Shown one piece after another: positions 8,833 through 17,267 of a stretch of DNA of 64,000 nt. The DNA comes from JAUILA01 sp964563925 (GTDB lineage Bacteria > Bacteroidota > Bacteroidia > Cytophagales > Cyclobacteriaceae), in assembly GCA_964563925.1 (NCBI GenBank), contig CAZLZD010000002.1, forward strand, positions 85,797-149,796, read 5' to 3'. The position numbers were made by a program, and so were the translations under genes. The notes beneath the pieces are model-generated. The model had not been told where the DNA came from. It saw only the letters and a program-made list of their open reading frames with translations, and searched no databases. Within the stretch, counting starts at the first letter, position 1. Each line of letters opens with the position of its first letter.

Positions 8833-9627
8833 ATGAAACATCTGGCTTTTATATTGGTTGTCCTTCTTACACCCGGCGCTTGCAGCACGCCTGACGGCCC
8901 GGTGAGTCACATTCCCACAGAGATAATAGACCTGGGGGCCCTGGTTACGGAAGATCTTCCGGAGAAGGTATGGGGTAAGGCATTGATGGAACAACTCGGT
9001 TACACAGAAAACAATACCTTCAGAGTGATTCACTGGGAAGTGGATTTGCCGGCCGGTAGCGTTTTGGGGTCGAACTCCTATTTCAATCTCTTTAATCATG
9101 GCGGACCCCATGTTGATATGCCTTCACACGTTGGCTATGATCGGAGACTGGATAGCTATCCGATAGATGCATTTACCGGGCCGCTGAAAGTGATTGATGT
9201 CAGTCATTTCCCGGTTGGCCGCTCTGTTACCGTTGATGAAATCAAAAAATACGATATCCGTCCTGGTGACATAGTCCTGATCTATACAGGTTACCAATTT
9301 CCGGGGGAGAATGAGTTTCCTGAAAGAATCGCACTGAACCAGGAGGCAGCCAGATACCTGGCGAATTTGCCAGTGCACGCTTTTGGAACAGATGCCTACA
9401 ATGTGGATAGCGATGACAATGAGAGCACCGTGGAATCCGATATCCCATTGGAACCGATTGCGCCGATTCACTTTGCATTCTTAAGCAAGGGAATCCCGCT
9501 GTTCGAACAACTTTTCAATCTGGATAAACTGCTGGATAAAAAAGATATGTATTTTGTCGGGCCTCCCCTGAATATTAAAGACGGTGACGGGATGATTGTG
9601 CGGCCTGCCGTCCTTGTATATGACTAA
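8833..9627 (+). CDS. Cyclase-family lipoprotein (kynurenine formamidase-like fold)
   Basis: 264 residues. The N-terminus is a lipoprotein signal (VVLLTPGACS, Cys17). The body matches the cyclase/kynurenine formamidase family (PF04199), metal-dependent hydrolases acting on amide or cyclic substrates. The metal-binding signature is H89-G-G-P-H93-V-D95-M-P-S-H99, the family's HxGTHxDxPxH with Thr replaced by Pro. A second conserved block is 'RPGDIVLIYTGY' at about 142-153. Export and lipidation set it apart from cytosolic KynB, so a tryptophan role is unlikely. The substrate is unknown. It is probably co-transcribed with the helical protein upstream. Confidence 0.82.
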   Translation: MKHLAFILVVLLTPGACSTPDGPVSHIPTEIIDLGALVTEDLPEKVWGKALMEQLGYTENNTFRVIHWEVDLPAGSVLGSNSYFNLFNHGGPHVDMPSHVGYDRRLDSYPIDAFTGPLKVIDVSHFPVGRSVTVDEIKKYDIRPGDIVLIYTGYQFPGENEFPERIALNQEAARYLANLPVHAFGTDAYNVDSDDNESTVESDIPLEPIAPIHFAFLSKGIPLFEQLFNLDKLLDKKDMYFVGPPLNIKDGDGMIVRPAVLVYD

Positions 9628-9758
9628 GCTGCCCTGATTCACACTGACAATTTCGCGCGAGGTGAGATTAACCCAACTCATTCTCATATTGCCTTAAAGC
9701 TGGCTCAAGACGACATAGTTATACACAATATACACATCAAACGTTCAGAATTTCCAAT

Positions 9759-11282
9759 TTACCGCTTGACAGTTGCCGCCTCAAGCATGCTGCCGAAATC
9801 ATCCAGCTGAACTGAAAAGCTCTCCTGGCTTGGAGGGAATTCCTTAAATGACTTCAGGAATTCGGCAAGGTGTCCTCCCACCTGGCCCAGGATCCAGCTC
9901 CGGTTTTCCGCCCATTCATCATATCCCCGGGCCTCATGGAATCGCTCAAACGGATCCAGCTTGAGATTAGTGATAATCGGGGTGGATAATACGGGCTGCG
10001 GGGACCGGAACCAGCTTTCCTGGTCCCGAAACAGCACTTTCCAGTTACCGTAGCGCATGCCATGCAATGTGGTCTCGGTGAAATAGAAGAATTCCTTACG
10101 CTTGCTCTCTCCATTGTTGAGCAGGATATCGCTCTGGTCGTATCCGTCCAGGTGTACTTTATAGGTTTTGCCGCCGATCTTATGCCCATTTAACAGCTGC
10201 TGCTTAATATTATTTTCGCCCAGGAAAGACATAATGGTAGGTATCCAGTCTTCCATTGTCATGAATTCCCCGGTATGCGTTCCTGCCGGAATATGCCCGT
10301 CCCATTTGACGAGCAGCGGCACCCGGAATCCGCCTTCCCATCCGCCGACCCCTTTTTCACCATGAAACGGGTGGTTTCCTCCATCGGGCCAGCTGTTGGA
10401 AGCTGCGCCATTGTCCGTCGAAAACATAACAATGGTATTTTCATCCACGCCCAGCTCTTCCAGCAGGTCAAGCAATTCTCCTACATCATCATCCAGTTCC
10501 ATCATACCGTCTGCGTAAAGTCCGTATCCACTTTTCCCGTCATATTCCTCGTTCAGGTGGGTCTTGTAATGCATTCTTGTCATGTTGTGCCAGACAAAAA
10601 ACGGCTCCTCATCCTCCACTGCCTCACGAATAAACCGTTTAGATTGCTCCAGCACCTGCTGGTCGAGGTTCTTCTGAACCTCACTTCCCCACTCACCAAG
10701 GTCCTCAATTTCCTGTCCGCCATTTGCCGTCGCCTTCGAGTGGATGATTCCCCGCTGATCCAGGTTCATAGCCTCCCTTACCGCCGGGTCTTTGGGATAA
10801 TCGTATTGCTCGGGATATTCTCCTGCATTCAGGTGATACAGAATCCCGTAAAACTCATCAAATCCATGTGCCGTTGGAAGGTGCTCGTCCCGGTCCCCAA
10901 GGTGGTTCTTTCCAAACTGTCCGGTTGCATACCCGAGGTCCTTCAGCATCCGGGCCAGGGTCGGATCGGAATCCTGCAGGCCCTGGGGCGCTCCGGGCAG
11001 TCCGACCGTGCTGAGCCCGGTTCGCATCGGGTACTGGCCTGTGATAAACGCTGCCCTGCCTGCCGTACAGGAGGCATGCGCGTAATGATCCATAAAAATC
11101 ATTCCGTCCCGGGCGATCCGGTCAATGTTCGGCGTTGATCCGCCCATCATTCCCCGGTGATAGGCACTGATGTTCCACATACCAACATCATCTCCCCAGA
11201 TGATCAGAATATTGGGACGTTCCTGGGAAAAGGAGGCTGTTATGGAAAGAATGAAAAGAATCAGAAGAGTAAAGAATCTCAT
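9759..11282 (-). CDS. Secreted sulfatase (formylglycine-dependent, S1 family)
   Basis: About 507 residues from the ATG at 11282, which opens a good signal peptide (MRFFTLLILFILSITASFSQ). A TTG nine codons upstream is in frame but unlikely. Alkaline-phosphatase-fold sulfatase: N-terminal metal site NILIIWGDDVG (Asp31, Asp32), active-site C72-T-A-G-R followed by AAFITGQ, and a C-terminal metal site STDNGAASN. Cys72 would be oxidised to formylglycine. The usual C-x-P-x-R core carries Ala in place of Pro, a variant known in some arylsulfatase subfamilies. It hydrolyses sulfate esters in the periplasm, perhaps of algal glycans or glycolipids. No sulfatase-maturation gene is nearby. Confidence 0.92.
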   Translation of the reverse strand: MRFFTLLILFILSITASFSQERPNILIIWGDDVGMWNISAYHRGMMGGSTPNIDRIARDGMIFMDHYAHASCTAGRAAFITGQYPMRTGLSTVGLPGAPQGLQDSDPTLARMLKDLGYATGQFGKNHLGDRDEHLPTAHGFDEFYGILYHLNAGEYPEQYDYPKDPAVREAMNLDQRGIIHSKATANGGQEIEDLGEWGSEVQKNLDQQVLEQSKRFIREAVEDEEPFFVWHNMTRMHYKTHLNEEYDGKSGYGLYADGMMELDDDVGELLDLLEELGVDENTIVMFSTDNGAASNSWPDGGNHPFHGEKGVGGWEGGFRVPLLVKWDGHIPAGTHTGEFMTMEDWIPTIMSFLGENNIKQQLLNGHKIGGKTYKVHLDGYDQSDILLNNGESKRKEFFYFTETTLHGMRYGNWKVLFRDQESWFRSPQPVLSTPIITNLKLDPFERFHEARGYDEWAENRSWILGQVGGHLAEFLKSFKEFPPSQESFSVQLDDFGSMLEAATVKR

Positions 11283-11377
11283 AATGGTAGTGGATTTGCT
11301 GATGATCAACCTTAATATTACTTAGGTGATAACCAAACTTTTACTAAAATGTTCTTCGATGCTGAAAAACTGCTGAA

Positions 11378-11773
11378 TCAGGGGTTTCCCTGCTTACGCA
11401 ACACCAGCTTCATGTCCTGCGTCTGGCTGTTCGGGGTTCCTTCCATAACCATCCATTCCGGGGCGAGACTGACCCTCCAGATCCTGGAGAACGCATCAGC
11501 CACCCGGTTTCCATGCATATCGGTTAATTCGCGCTGATACAGGATCAGCAAGTCTTTTTTAATTCTCCATTCTCCCTTCACTTCAGACAATTCCTCCCCG
11601 AAGGAAGTGTATTCTCCATCGCTCCTGAATTCAATGTACCGTTCGGATGCATGTTTGTTTCCGGAAACCCAGTATTCCTCCACCTTCCATTTTCCCAAAA
11701 TTAAGTGCTCTTCCTTCTTGCTGCAGGCAAGAAAAATAAGGAGAAGTGCTATTATCCAATGTGATTTTTTCAT
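11378..11773 (-). CDS. Small lipocalin-like lipoprotein
   Basis: 131 residues with lipobox Cys17 (ALLLIFLACSKK). The mature part opens with the short lipocalin-like signature 'LILGKWKVEEYW' (about 24-35), then repeating strands (YIEFRSDGEYTSF, GEWRIKKDLLILY), as in the lipocalin-like domains common in Bacteroidota lipoproteins. It probably binds a small hydrophobic molecule or acts as a structural envelope protein, which is inference from fold only. It lies downstream of the export operon on the same strand with about 90 bp between, so read-through from the operon is possible. Confidence 0.7.
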   Translation of the reverse strand: MKKSHWIIALLLIFLACSKKEEHLILGKWKVEEYWVSGNKHASERYIEFRSDGEYTSFGEELSEVKGEWRIKKDLLILYQRELTDMHGNRVADAFSRIWRVSLAPEWMVMEGTPNSQTQDMKLVLRKQGNP

Positions 11774-11866
11774 TCGTTCCTGGTCTGAATTTATGAAAAT
11801 TCGGCCGGGCTTAAAAGGGGGGTGCCCGCAGAAAAGGATCCTTTCGCACGCTTTCAGGCTGATCCG

Positions 11867-12568
11867 TTAAACAAACCGCTCCCTGAACTGCATGTTGTAT
11901 ATCCCGTAGAGCATGCACAACGCACTTCCGATGATCAGGTACAACCGGTTTTTGAAAATGATGGTTTGCCAGATGAATTCACTGATTTCACCGGGCTCGG
12001 AGAATGGATTGAGGAAGACGTTATACGGACTGTATTCCAGCGGCTCGGCGAAGATGAAGAATATAAAGGATACGATCACCACAACTATCGCCGTGCCATT
12101 ACCATTTTTGATCAGCGTGGATAACATAAAGGCCAGGGCGGAGATAAACAAGATGGGGAACAGCACCTGGCCCAGCATGGGCAGAATACTGAACCGGTAA
12201 AGGGTTATATTGGCGATAGTCCCCAGTACAAAAAGGATGGTCACAGCTACGCCGATGGCCAGCACAAAACGGACAAGCCAGACTTTATATCGGTAATTCG
12301 GGATACCGAAGATGGTCTCCAGCATTTTCGAATCATCGTCGTTCTGGATCCCGTACGCCATGGGATAAAAGATCAGCAGCAGGCCTGGAAAAACCAGGAA
12401 GCCGTAAATAACTGCTTCATTAAAATCGGGATCGTCCAGGATGGTGATCAATATGATAAAGGCAAAGAACAGGAATGCAGCCAGCACAAAATACACGAAT
12501 TTGTTCGCGAAGATCACTTTCACATTATAGGTTGACAGTTTATAAACTAACAGCAGCAGGCTTTTCAT
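11867..12568 (-). CDS. ABC-2 type transporter permease (last gene of export operon)
   Basis: 233 residues with about six membrane helices (27-47, 55-75, 100-125, 133-150, 158-175, 208-224), typical of compact ABC-2 permeases of the NosY/YhaP kind. Its start overlaps the end of the RND-ABC fusion gene by 29 bases, so translation is probably coupled and the fused ATPase domain is the obvious partner. The conserved-looking block 'YGIQNDDDSKMLETIFGIPN' fits the cytosolic coupling region. The substrate is unknown. This is the promoter-distal gene of the operon that begins at 30004. Confidence 0.85.
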   Translation of the reverse strand: MKSLLLLVYKLSTYNVKVIFANKFVYFVLAAFLFFAFIILITILDDPDFNEAVIYGFLVFPGLLLIFYPMAYGIQNDDDSKMLETIFGIPNYRYKVWLVRFVLAIGVAVTILFVLGTIANITLYRFSILPMLGQVLFPILFISALAFMLSTLIKNGNGTAIVVVIVSFIFFIFAEPLEYSPYNVFLNPFSEPGEISEFIWQTIIFKNRLYLIIGSALCMLYGIYNMQFRERFV

Positions 12569-15500
12569 CGGCGTCTTTATTTTTATTCTTCATTAACCAT
12601 AAATAGGCATCCTCCAGGTTTGCCCGTACTTGTTTCGCATCTGGTTTCGGGATCTGATGTGAAAGACATTTTACACGGATCAGGTCCCCTTCGCGCATAT
12701 GATGTACGATAAGGTAGTTTCCTTTAGTCGCTTCAAATTCCTTTGGGGTCAGGTGAAATTCCCATACTTTTCCGTTGGCCAGCTCCGCCATGGTAGCCGG
12801 ACTCCCCATGTATTCTATATTACCGGAGATCAGCACCGCAAGATTGTTGCAACTACTGGCTATGTCTTCGATAATGTGGGTGGAGAATATGACAATCCGT
12901 TCCCTGCTAAGCTCCACCAGCAGGTTCCTGAACCGGATTCTCTCAAGCGGGTCAAGTCCGGCTGTCGGCTCGTCCACCACCAGGATCTTTGGAAGATGAA
13001 GAAGGATCTGTGCGATTCCTATCCGTTGTTTCATGCCCCCTGAGAATGATCCGATCTGTTTATGCTGATGCTCAACCATATGAACCGCCTCAAGTACATA
13101 TCGCACCCTGGCTTCCCTTTCTTCCTTGTTTGTGATCTTTCTCAATATGGCCTGGTAATCCAGGAACTGATAGGGCGTCATGTTTTCGTAGGTACCGAAG
13201 GCCTGTGGCAAGTACCCGATGAGCCCCTGAAGTTCTTCCCTTCTCAATGAAGTATCATGCCCGTTAATCCATATCTTCCCATAACTCTGGTCCATGATGC
13301 CACAGAGAATCCGCATCAGCGTGGTTTTACCGGCTCCATTTGGTCCGAGTAACCCAAACATGCCCTGCTCTACCGTCAGGCTCACTCCTTTGAGGGCTTT
13401 GAATTCCGGTTTTTTTGGCTTTACGAATGGTATAAGCAGCAGTGCCTGAAAATACCACTTTCGTATCCTCGCAAAACGGCCGGTGATTTCACTAACCTTC
13501 ACGGGATTCTCCGATAACCTTCGTGCTACATGAACCAGGAACAATCCGGTAAACCAGACCAGGATCAGGAATATTCCGAGACCTTTTACACTTACTTCCT
13601 GGTAAAGAAATGCAGAACTCAATACAGGGAAGCCCCAGAAAAGCAGGGAATAACATATTCTCCTGAGTCTTTTTCTATTCTTAACCACCTGCCATACACC
13701 TGAAGAGATATATAGGAGCAGCGCATGCAGCGCCATCATGAAGACCAATTGCCAGAATGCTTTTTCAAGGAAAAAGTATACAAAATAGACCAGGAATCCC
13801 GTAAGAGTAACCTGCCAGATAAGGTTCTGGAGAATGGCCTTGCTGGTCATCTTTTCTTCACCGCGTGTTTCGTACAAATGTCTATTGCCTTTCCACTCGC
13901 GTATCCAGCGCTTGTCCCTGCCGTACACCTTTGTGAGGTTCCTTATTTCGATATGCATGACTTCATCAGGAGCCACCATACGCGTGGTGGCCTGGCGCAG
14001 GGAAGTCATGACAAAATACGTGCCGCCGGGGATCAGGATTACCATTGAAAACAGCCAGATAAGCTGCCAGAGTATGCCCTCGATCTGTGAATAGATCAGA
14101 ACCACAGCCAGGGCTACCAGAACTATCTGCAGGGCCTTAACGAACAGATTCAGGTTTCTGAACCAATCCAGTACGCTCTCCAGTCCGGCACTCATGGTAG
14201 GGATATATATCAGGGTAAGGATCGTCGCAAATGCCAGTCCGCCCATCACCGTCACCGCAAAAGGTTGTCCGATACTGGTGACGTATTCTGCTTCCCCGAG
14301 GGCCAGGGGCAGCATTGCAACGATTGTCGTTATGGAGGTTATCAGAATAGGGCGGATCCTGGAAATCCCGCTCGTTATGAGGGAGCGGTATTTTCCGTAG
14401 CCCTTTCGCCTTAAAATTCTTGAATAATCGATGAGAATGATGCCATTGTTGACCACCACACCCAGGAGTATCAGTAAGCCGATAAGGGTGTTGGCGTTAA
14501 GGAGAGAATTGCCCGTCAGGGTCAGGCCCAGGAACGCACCGGTGGCTGCCAGGGGTATGGAGAACATGATCACCAAGGGAAGGTACAGTGATTCAAAAAC
14601 GGCCGCCAGGAGCATGTAGATGATGATGACCGCGGCCAGGAGAAAGAAGTAGAAATCGTCGAAAAGACCTTCGTCATGGACAACATCAACCACCAGCCCG
14701 GAGGGGATATTCACACTGCCGACCAGCTGATCCACTTCAATGCGTGACGCTTCCAGAAGTGACTCCGATTTCATCACTTCGTCAATAAAGCTGTAGCTGA
14801 TCTCAATTTGTTTTTCCTGGTTCAGCCTGGTTATGGTACTTTCCCCGGTGGAGTAGATTACTGATCCAAAATCAGAAAGGGAGTGAATTGCACCAGAGGT
14901 ATTGGCCACCGGCATTTCCCGCAAGTCTTTCATTTCTTTGGCAGCCTGTTCAACCTGTTTACGCGTTTGAATGGTAATTTCAAATTCTTCATCACCACTG
15001 ATCAGGGTGGACCCCGAGTTGAAGGATGGCTGAAAGTCATTCAGCGCAATGGCCACATTCTGCTGAGTGATGTTTAAGGCGTTCATCCGTTGCTGATCGA
15101 ATGCTATATGAGCCTCCGGGCGCTCCGGACTGATATTTATATGAGTGATGGCGATGGATTGAAGGCTGGAGATGAACGTGTTGATATCATTTGCGATGGA
15201 TTGCATGAGTTCAAAATCCTGCCCCTTGATTACGATACGCTCTGACGGAGATCCGATCCCGAGCATCCGCTCAAAATCTGCCGATGCTGAATTAGTGCCT
15301 CCGCCCTGATTGCCCCCGGACTGGGGCGGTTGCTCCAGGGAGAGGTTCAGGTCCTCATAGTCTTTTCCCAGGCTCATTAATTTGTTTTGAACAGCTGTCA
15401 CCGGCATATTCCTTTCTTTAAAGTCTTCCACGAGCGATACGGTCAGTACGGCTTCCCCTTCTGAAATCTGGCTGATGACTTTAGAAATTACAGGCATTTC

Positions 15501-17267
15501 CAGTATTTTCTCCTCCATTTTTCGGACCCTGATATCGGTGGATTCCAGGGTTGCTCCCTGCGGAAGGGTGACAAATAAATTAAGCTCCGATTTCTCTACC
15601 TGGCTCGGGCCACTCAGGCTGACCAGCAGGCTTAGCCCGATGGTGAGGAAAAACAGGACCAGTCCGCCGACGACAGTAAACAAAGGCCTTCGGAAACAGG
15701 CTTTCAGTATCACCACATACTTCTGAATCATGCGTTGTCGTATGGAGGCGTTTTTAATCAGGGGTGCCTTTTCCTGATCCTCTTCATTGATGGCAGCATG
15801 AGCAAGCATGGGAATGAGTACTACGGCCACGACCAGTGAAACCAGGAGCGTTGAAATAATGGAAACACCGATGTGTGTCCCAATGATGGTGACAAGGAAA
15901 TTTGATGAAAAAATAAATGGTAAAAAGACAGTGACCGTAGTAAGAGTGGCTGCAACAACGGAACGCATGACCTCGTTCGTGCCGGTCACTACTGCCTCTT
16001 TCTTTCCCTTTTTATTGACTACATGCCGGTAAATATTCTCCAGAACCACCACACTGTTATCAAGAAGCATCCCGATGGCAAGGGCCATACCAATAAGCGT
16101 CAGGCTGTTTATGGAGATGTCAGCCGCATAGAAGAAATTGAACGAGGCGTACACAGAAATGGGGATGGCAAGGGCAATGCTAAGGATGAATTTCATTCTC
16201 CGAAGGAAAATCCACAGCACAAAAACGGCAAGGAGTCCGCCGGTCACAGCCAGGTTTTTAATCTGGTTGATATTGTCGGTCATCAGCTGGGCCTGATTTC
16301 GTTGTACAATGATCTCAACATCCTGAGGGGCCAGTTCTTCATTTAGTTCATCAATCGCTTCATTGGTCATTTCAGCGAGGGCAATCAGGTTGGATTGGGT
16401 GTCCTTTGACAAACGAATGGAGACGGCATCTTTTCCGTTCACCCGGCTAAGCGACGTTTGCTCCTTGACACCAAAGAATACCTCTGCCACATCGCCCAAC
16501 AGGAGAGGTCCTTTTTCGGAAACTACCAGGCTTTGTATGTTTTTGATATCCTTCAGTTCAGCGGTTACATGAACGAATACTTCCTGGCCGCTTTGTACAA
16601 TCTGACCTGCAAACGCGCTTTTATCGGAGTGAGCCGCCAGCACGTTGCTGATTGTATTGGGGGTAATACCATGGGCTTCGCAAATGGCATCGTTCATGAT
16701 GATCTCCACGGTTTTTTGCCGGCCCCCGAAGACTTCCACGCCGCCGATGCCGTCAATATTATTGAGCCGGTCAGTAATGTGCTGGTCCGTAATATTTCTC
16801 ACCCGGTCCACGCCACCGCTGCCTAGGACCTGTAAATCCATGAAGGCATTCGTAAACTGTTCGGTGTCAATTTTTACTATGTTTACAAAGAAATCCGGCG
16901 TGAGATCTGCCTGTAAGGCACCTACCTTCTGTTCAAGTTTCAGGTAGGCATATTTGACATTCACACCCTGTTGAAAAGAGATGAAGATCATTCCCTGCCG
17001 GCTGTCAGCGCTGGAGCTGATCTCTTCAACACCCTCCAGGGTGCTGATCGCACTTTCAAGCGGAATAATCGCCTCCCTTTCCATGTATTTCGGATCAACT
17101 TCTGAGGCAGAGGCGACCTGTACAATGAGCACCGGCAATTCCACATTAGGGAAGAGCTCAACCGGCAGTTTGCTGTATGAAATATATCCCAGTACTGAGA
17201 AGCCGATGAACAGCATAGAAACCAGTACTTTGCGCTGGATGATCGTATGGAGGAGGCTTTTACCCAT
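12540..17267 (-). CDS. RND efflux permease fused to an ABC ATPase domain that is split by a membrane insert
   Basis: 1575 residues. Residues 1-1032 form a complete RND pump: TM1 (MLFIGFSVLGYISY), porter domains, TM4 with D403-N404 (GMLLDNSVVVLEN), and the second half from about 868. Two extra helices follow (1040-1090). An ABC ATPase domain begins at 1104 with IEIRNLTKVYG, then breaks off for about 170 residues (1117-1287) holding about four to five membrane helices, and resumes at FKALKGVSLTVEQG. It then has Walker A GPNGAGKT (1308-1315), Q1355, signature SGGMKQR (1409-1415), Walker B VVDEP (D1432/E1433), H1464 and the C-terminal extension. All ATPase motifs are intact. The lone ATPase at 26390 is a close paralogue without the insert. 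The gene overlaps RND1 by 8 bases and the ABC-2 permease by 29. It probably pairs proton-driven and ATP-driven transport. Confidence 0.93.
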   Translation of the reverse strand: MGKSLLHTIIQRKVLVSMLFIGFSVLGYISYSKLPVELFPNVELPVLIVQVASASEVDPKYMEREAIIPLESAISTLEGVEEISSSADSRQGMIFISFQQGVNVKYAYLKLEQKVGALQADLTPDFFVNIVKIDTEQFTNAFMDLQVLGSGGVDRVRNITDQHITDRLNNIDGIGGVEVFGGRQKTVEIIMNDAICEAHGITPNTISNVLAAHSDKSAFAGQIVQSGQEVFVHVTAELKDIKNIQSLVVSEKGPLLLGDVAEVFFGVKEQTSLSRVNGKDAVSIRLSKDTQSNLIALAEMTNEAIDELNEELAPQDVEIIVQRNQAQLMTDNINQIKNLAVTGGLLAVFVLWIFLRRMKFILSIALAIPISVYASFNFFYAADISINSLTLIGMALAIGMLLDNSVVVLENIYRHVVNKKGKKEAVVTGTNEVMRSVVAATLTTVTVFLPFIFSSNFLVTIIGTHIGVSIISTLLVSLVVAVVLIPMLAHAAINEEDQEKAPLIKNASIRQRMIQKYVVILKACFRRPLFTVVGGLVLFFLTIGLSLLVSLSGPSQVEKSELNLFVTLPQGATLESTDIRVRKMEEKILEMPVISKVISQISEGEAVLTVSLVEDFKERNMPVTAVQNKLMSLGKDYEDLNLSLEQPPQSGGNQGGGTNSASADFERMLGIGSPSERIVIKGQDFELMQSIANDINTFISSLQSIAITHINISPERPEAHIAFDQQRMNALNITQQNVAIALNDFQPSFNSGSTLISGDEEFEITIQTRKQVEQAAKEMKDLREMPVANTSGAIHSLSDFGSVIYSTGESTITRLNQEKQIEISYSFIDEVMKSESLLEASRIEVDQLVGSVNIPSGLVVDVVHDEGLFDDFYFFLLAAVIIIYMLLAAVFESLYLPLVIMFSIPLAATGAFLGLTLTGNSLLNANTLIGLLILLGVVVNNGIILIDYSRILRRKGYGKYRSLITSGISRIRPILITSITTIVAMLPLALGEAEYVTSIGQPFAVTVMGGLAFATILTLIYIPTMSAGLESVLDWFRNLNLFVKALQIVLVALAVVLIYSQIEGILWQLIWLFSMVILIPGGTYFVMTSLRQATTRMVAPDEVMHIEIRNLTKVYGRDKRWIREWKGNRHLYETRGEEKMTSKAILQNLIWQVTLTGFLVYFVYFFLEKAFWQLVFMMALHALLLYISSGVWQVVKNRKRLRRICYSLLFWGFPVLSSAFLYQEVSVKGLGIFLILVWFTGLFLVHVARRLSENPVKVSEITGRFARIRKWYFQALLLIPFVKPKKPEFKALKGVSLTVEQGMFGLLGPNGAGKTTLMRILCGIMDQSYGKIWINGHDTSLRREELQGLIGYLPQAFGTYENMTPYQFLDYQAILRKITNKEEREARVRYVLEAVHMVEHQHKQIGSFSGGMKQRIGIAQILLHLPKILVVDEPTAGLDPLERIRFRNLLVELSRERIVIFSTHIIEDIASSCNNLAVLISGNIEYMGSPATMAELANGKVWEFHLTPKEFEATKGNYLIVHHMREGDLIRVKCLSHQIPKPDAKQVRANLEDAYLWLMKNKNKDADEKPAAVSL

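Noticed and set aside
10275..11138. Long open frame (287 codons) on the plus strand
   Set aside because: Lies wholly antisense to the sulfatase, has no domain-like content, and codon pattern follows the opposite frame.
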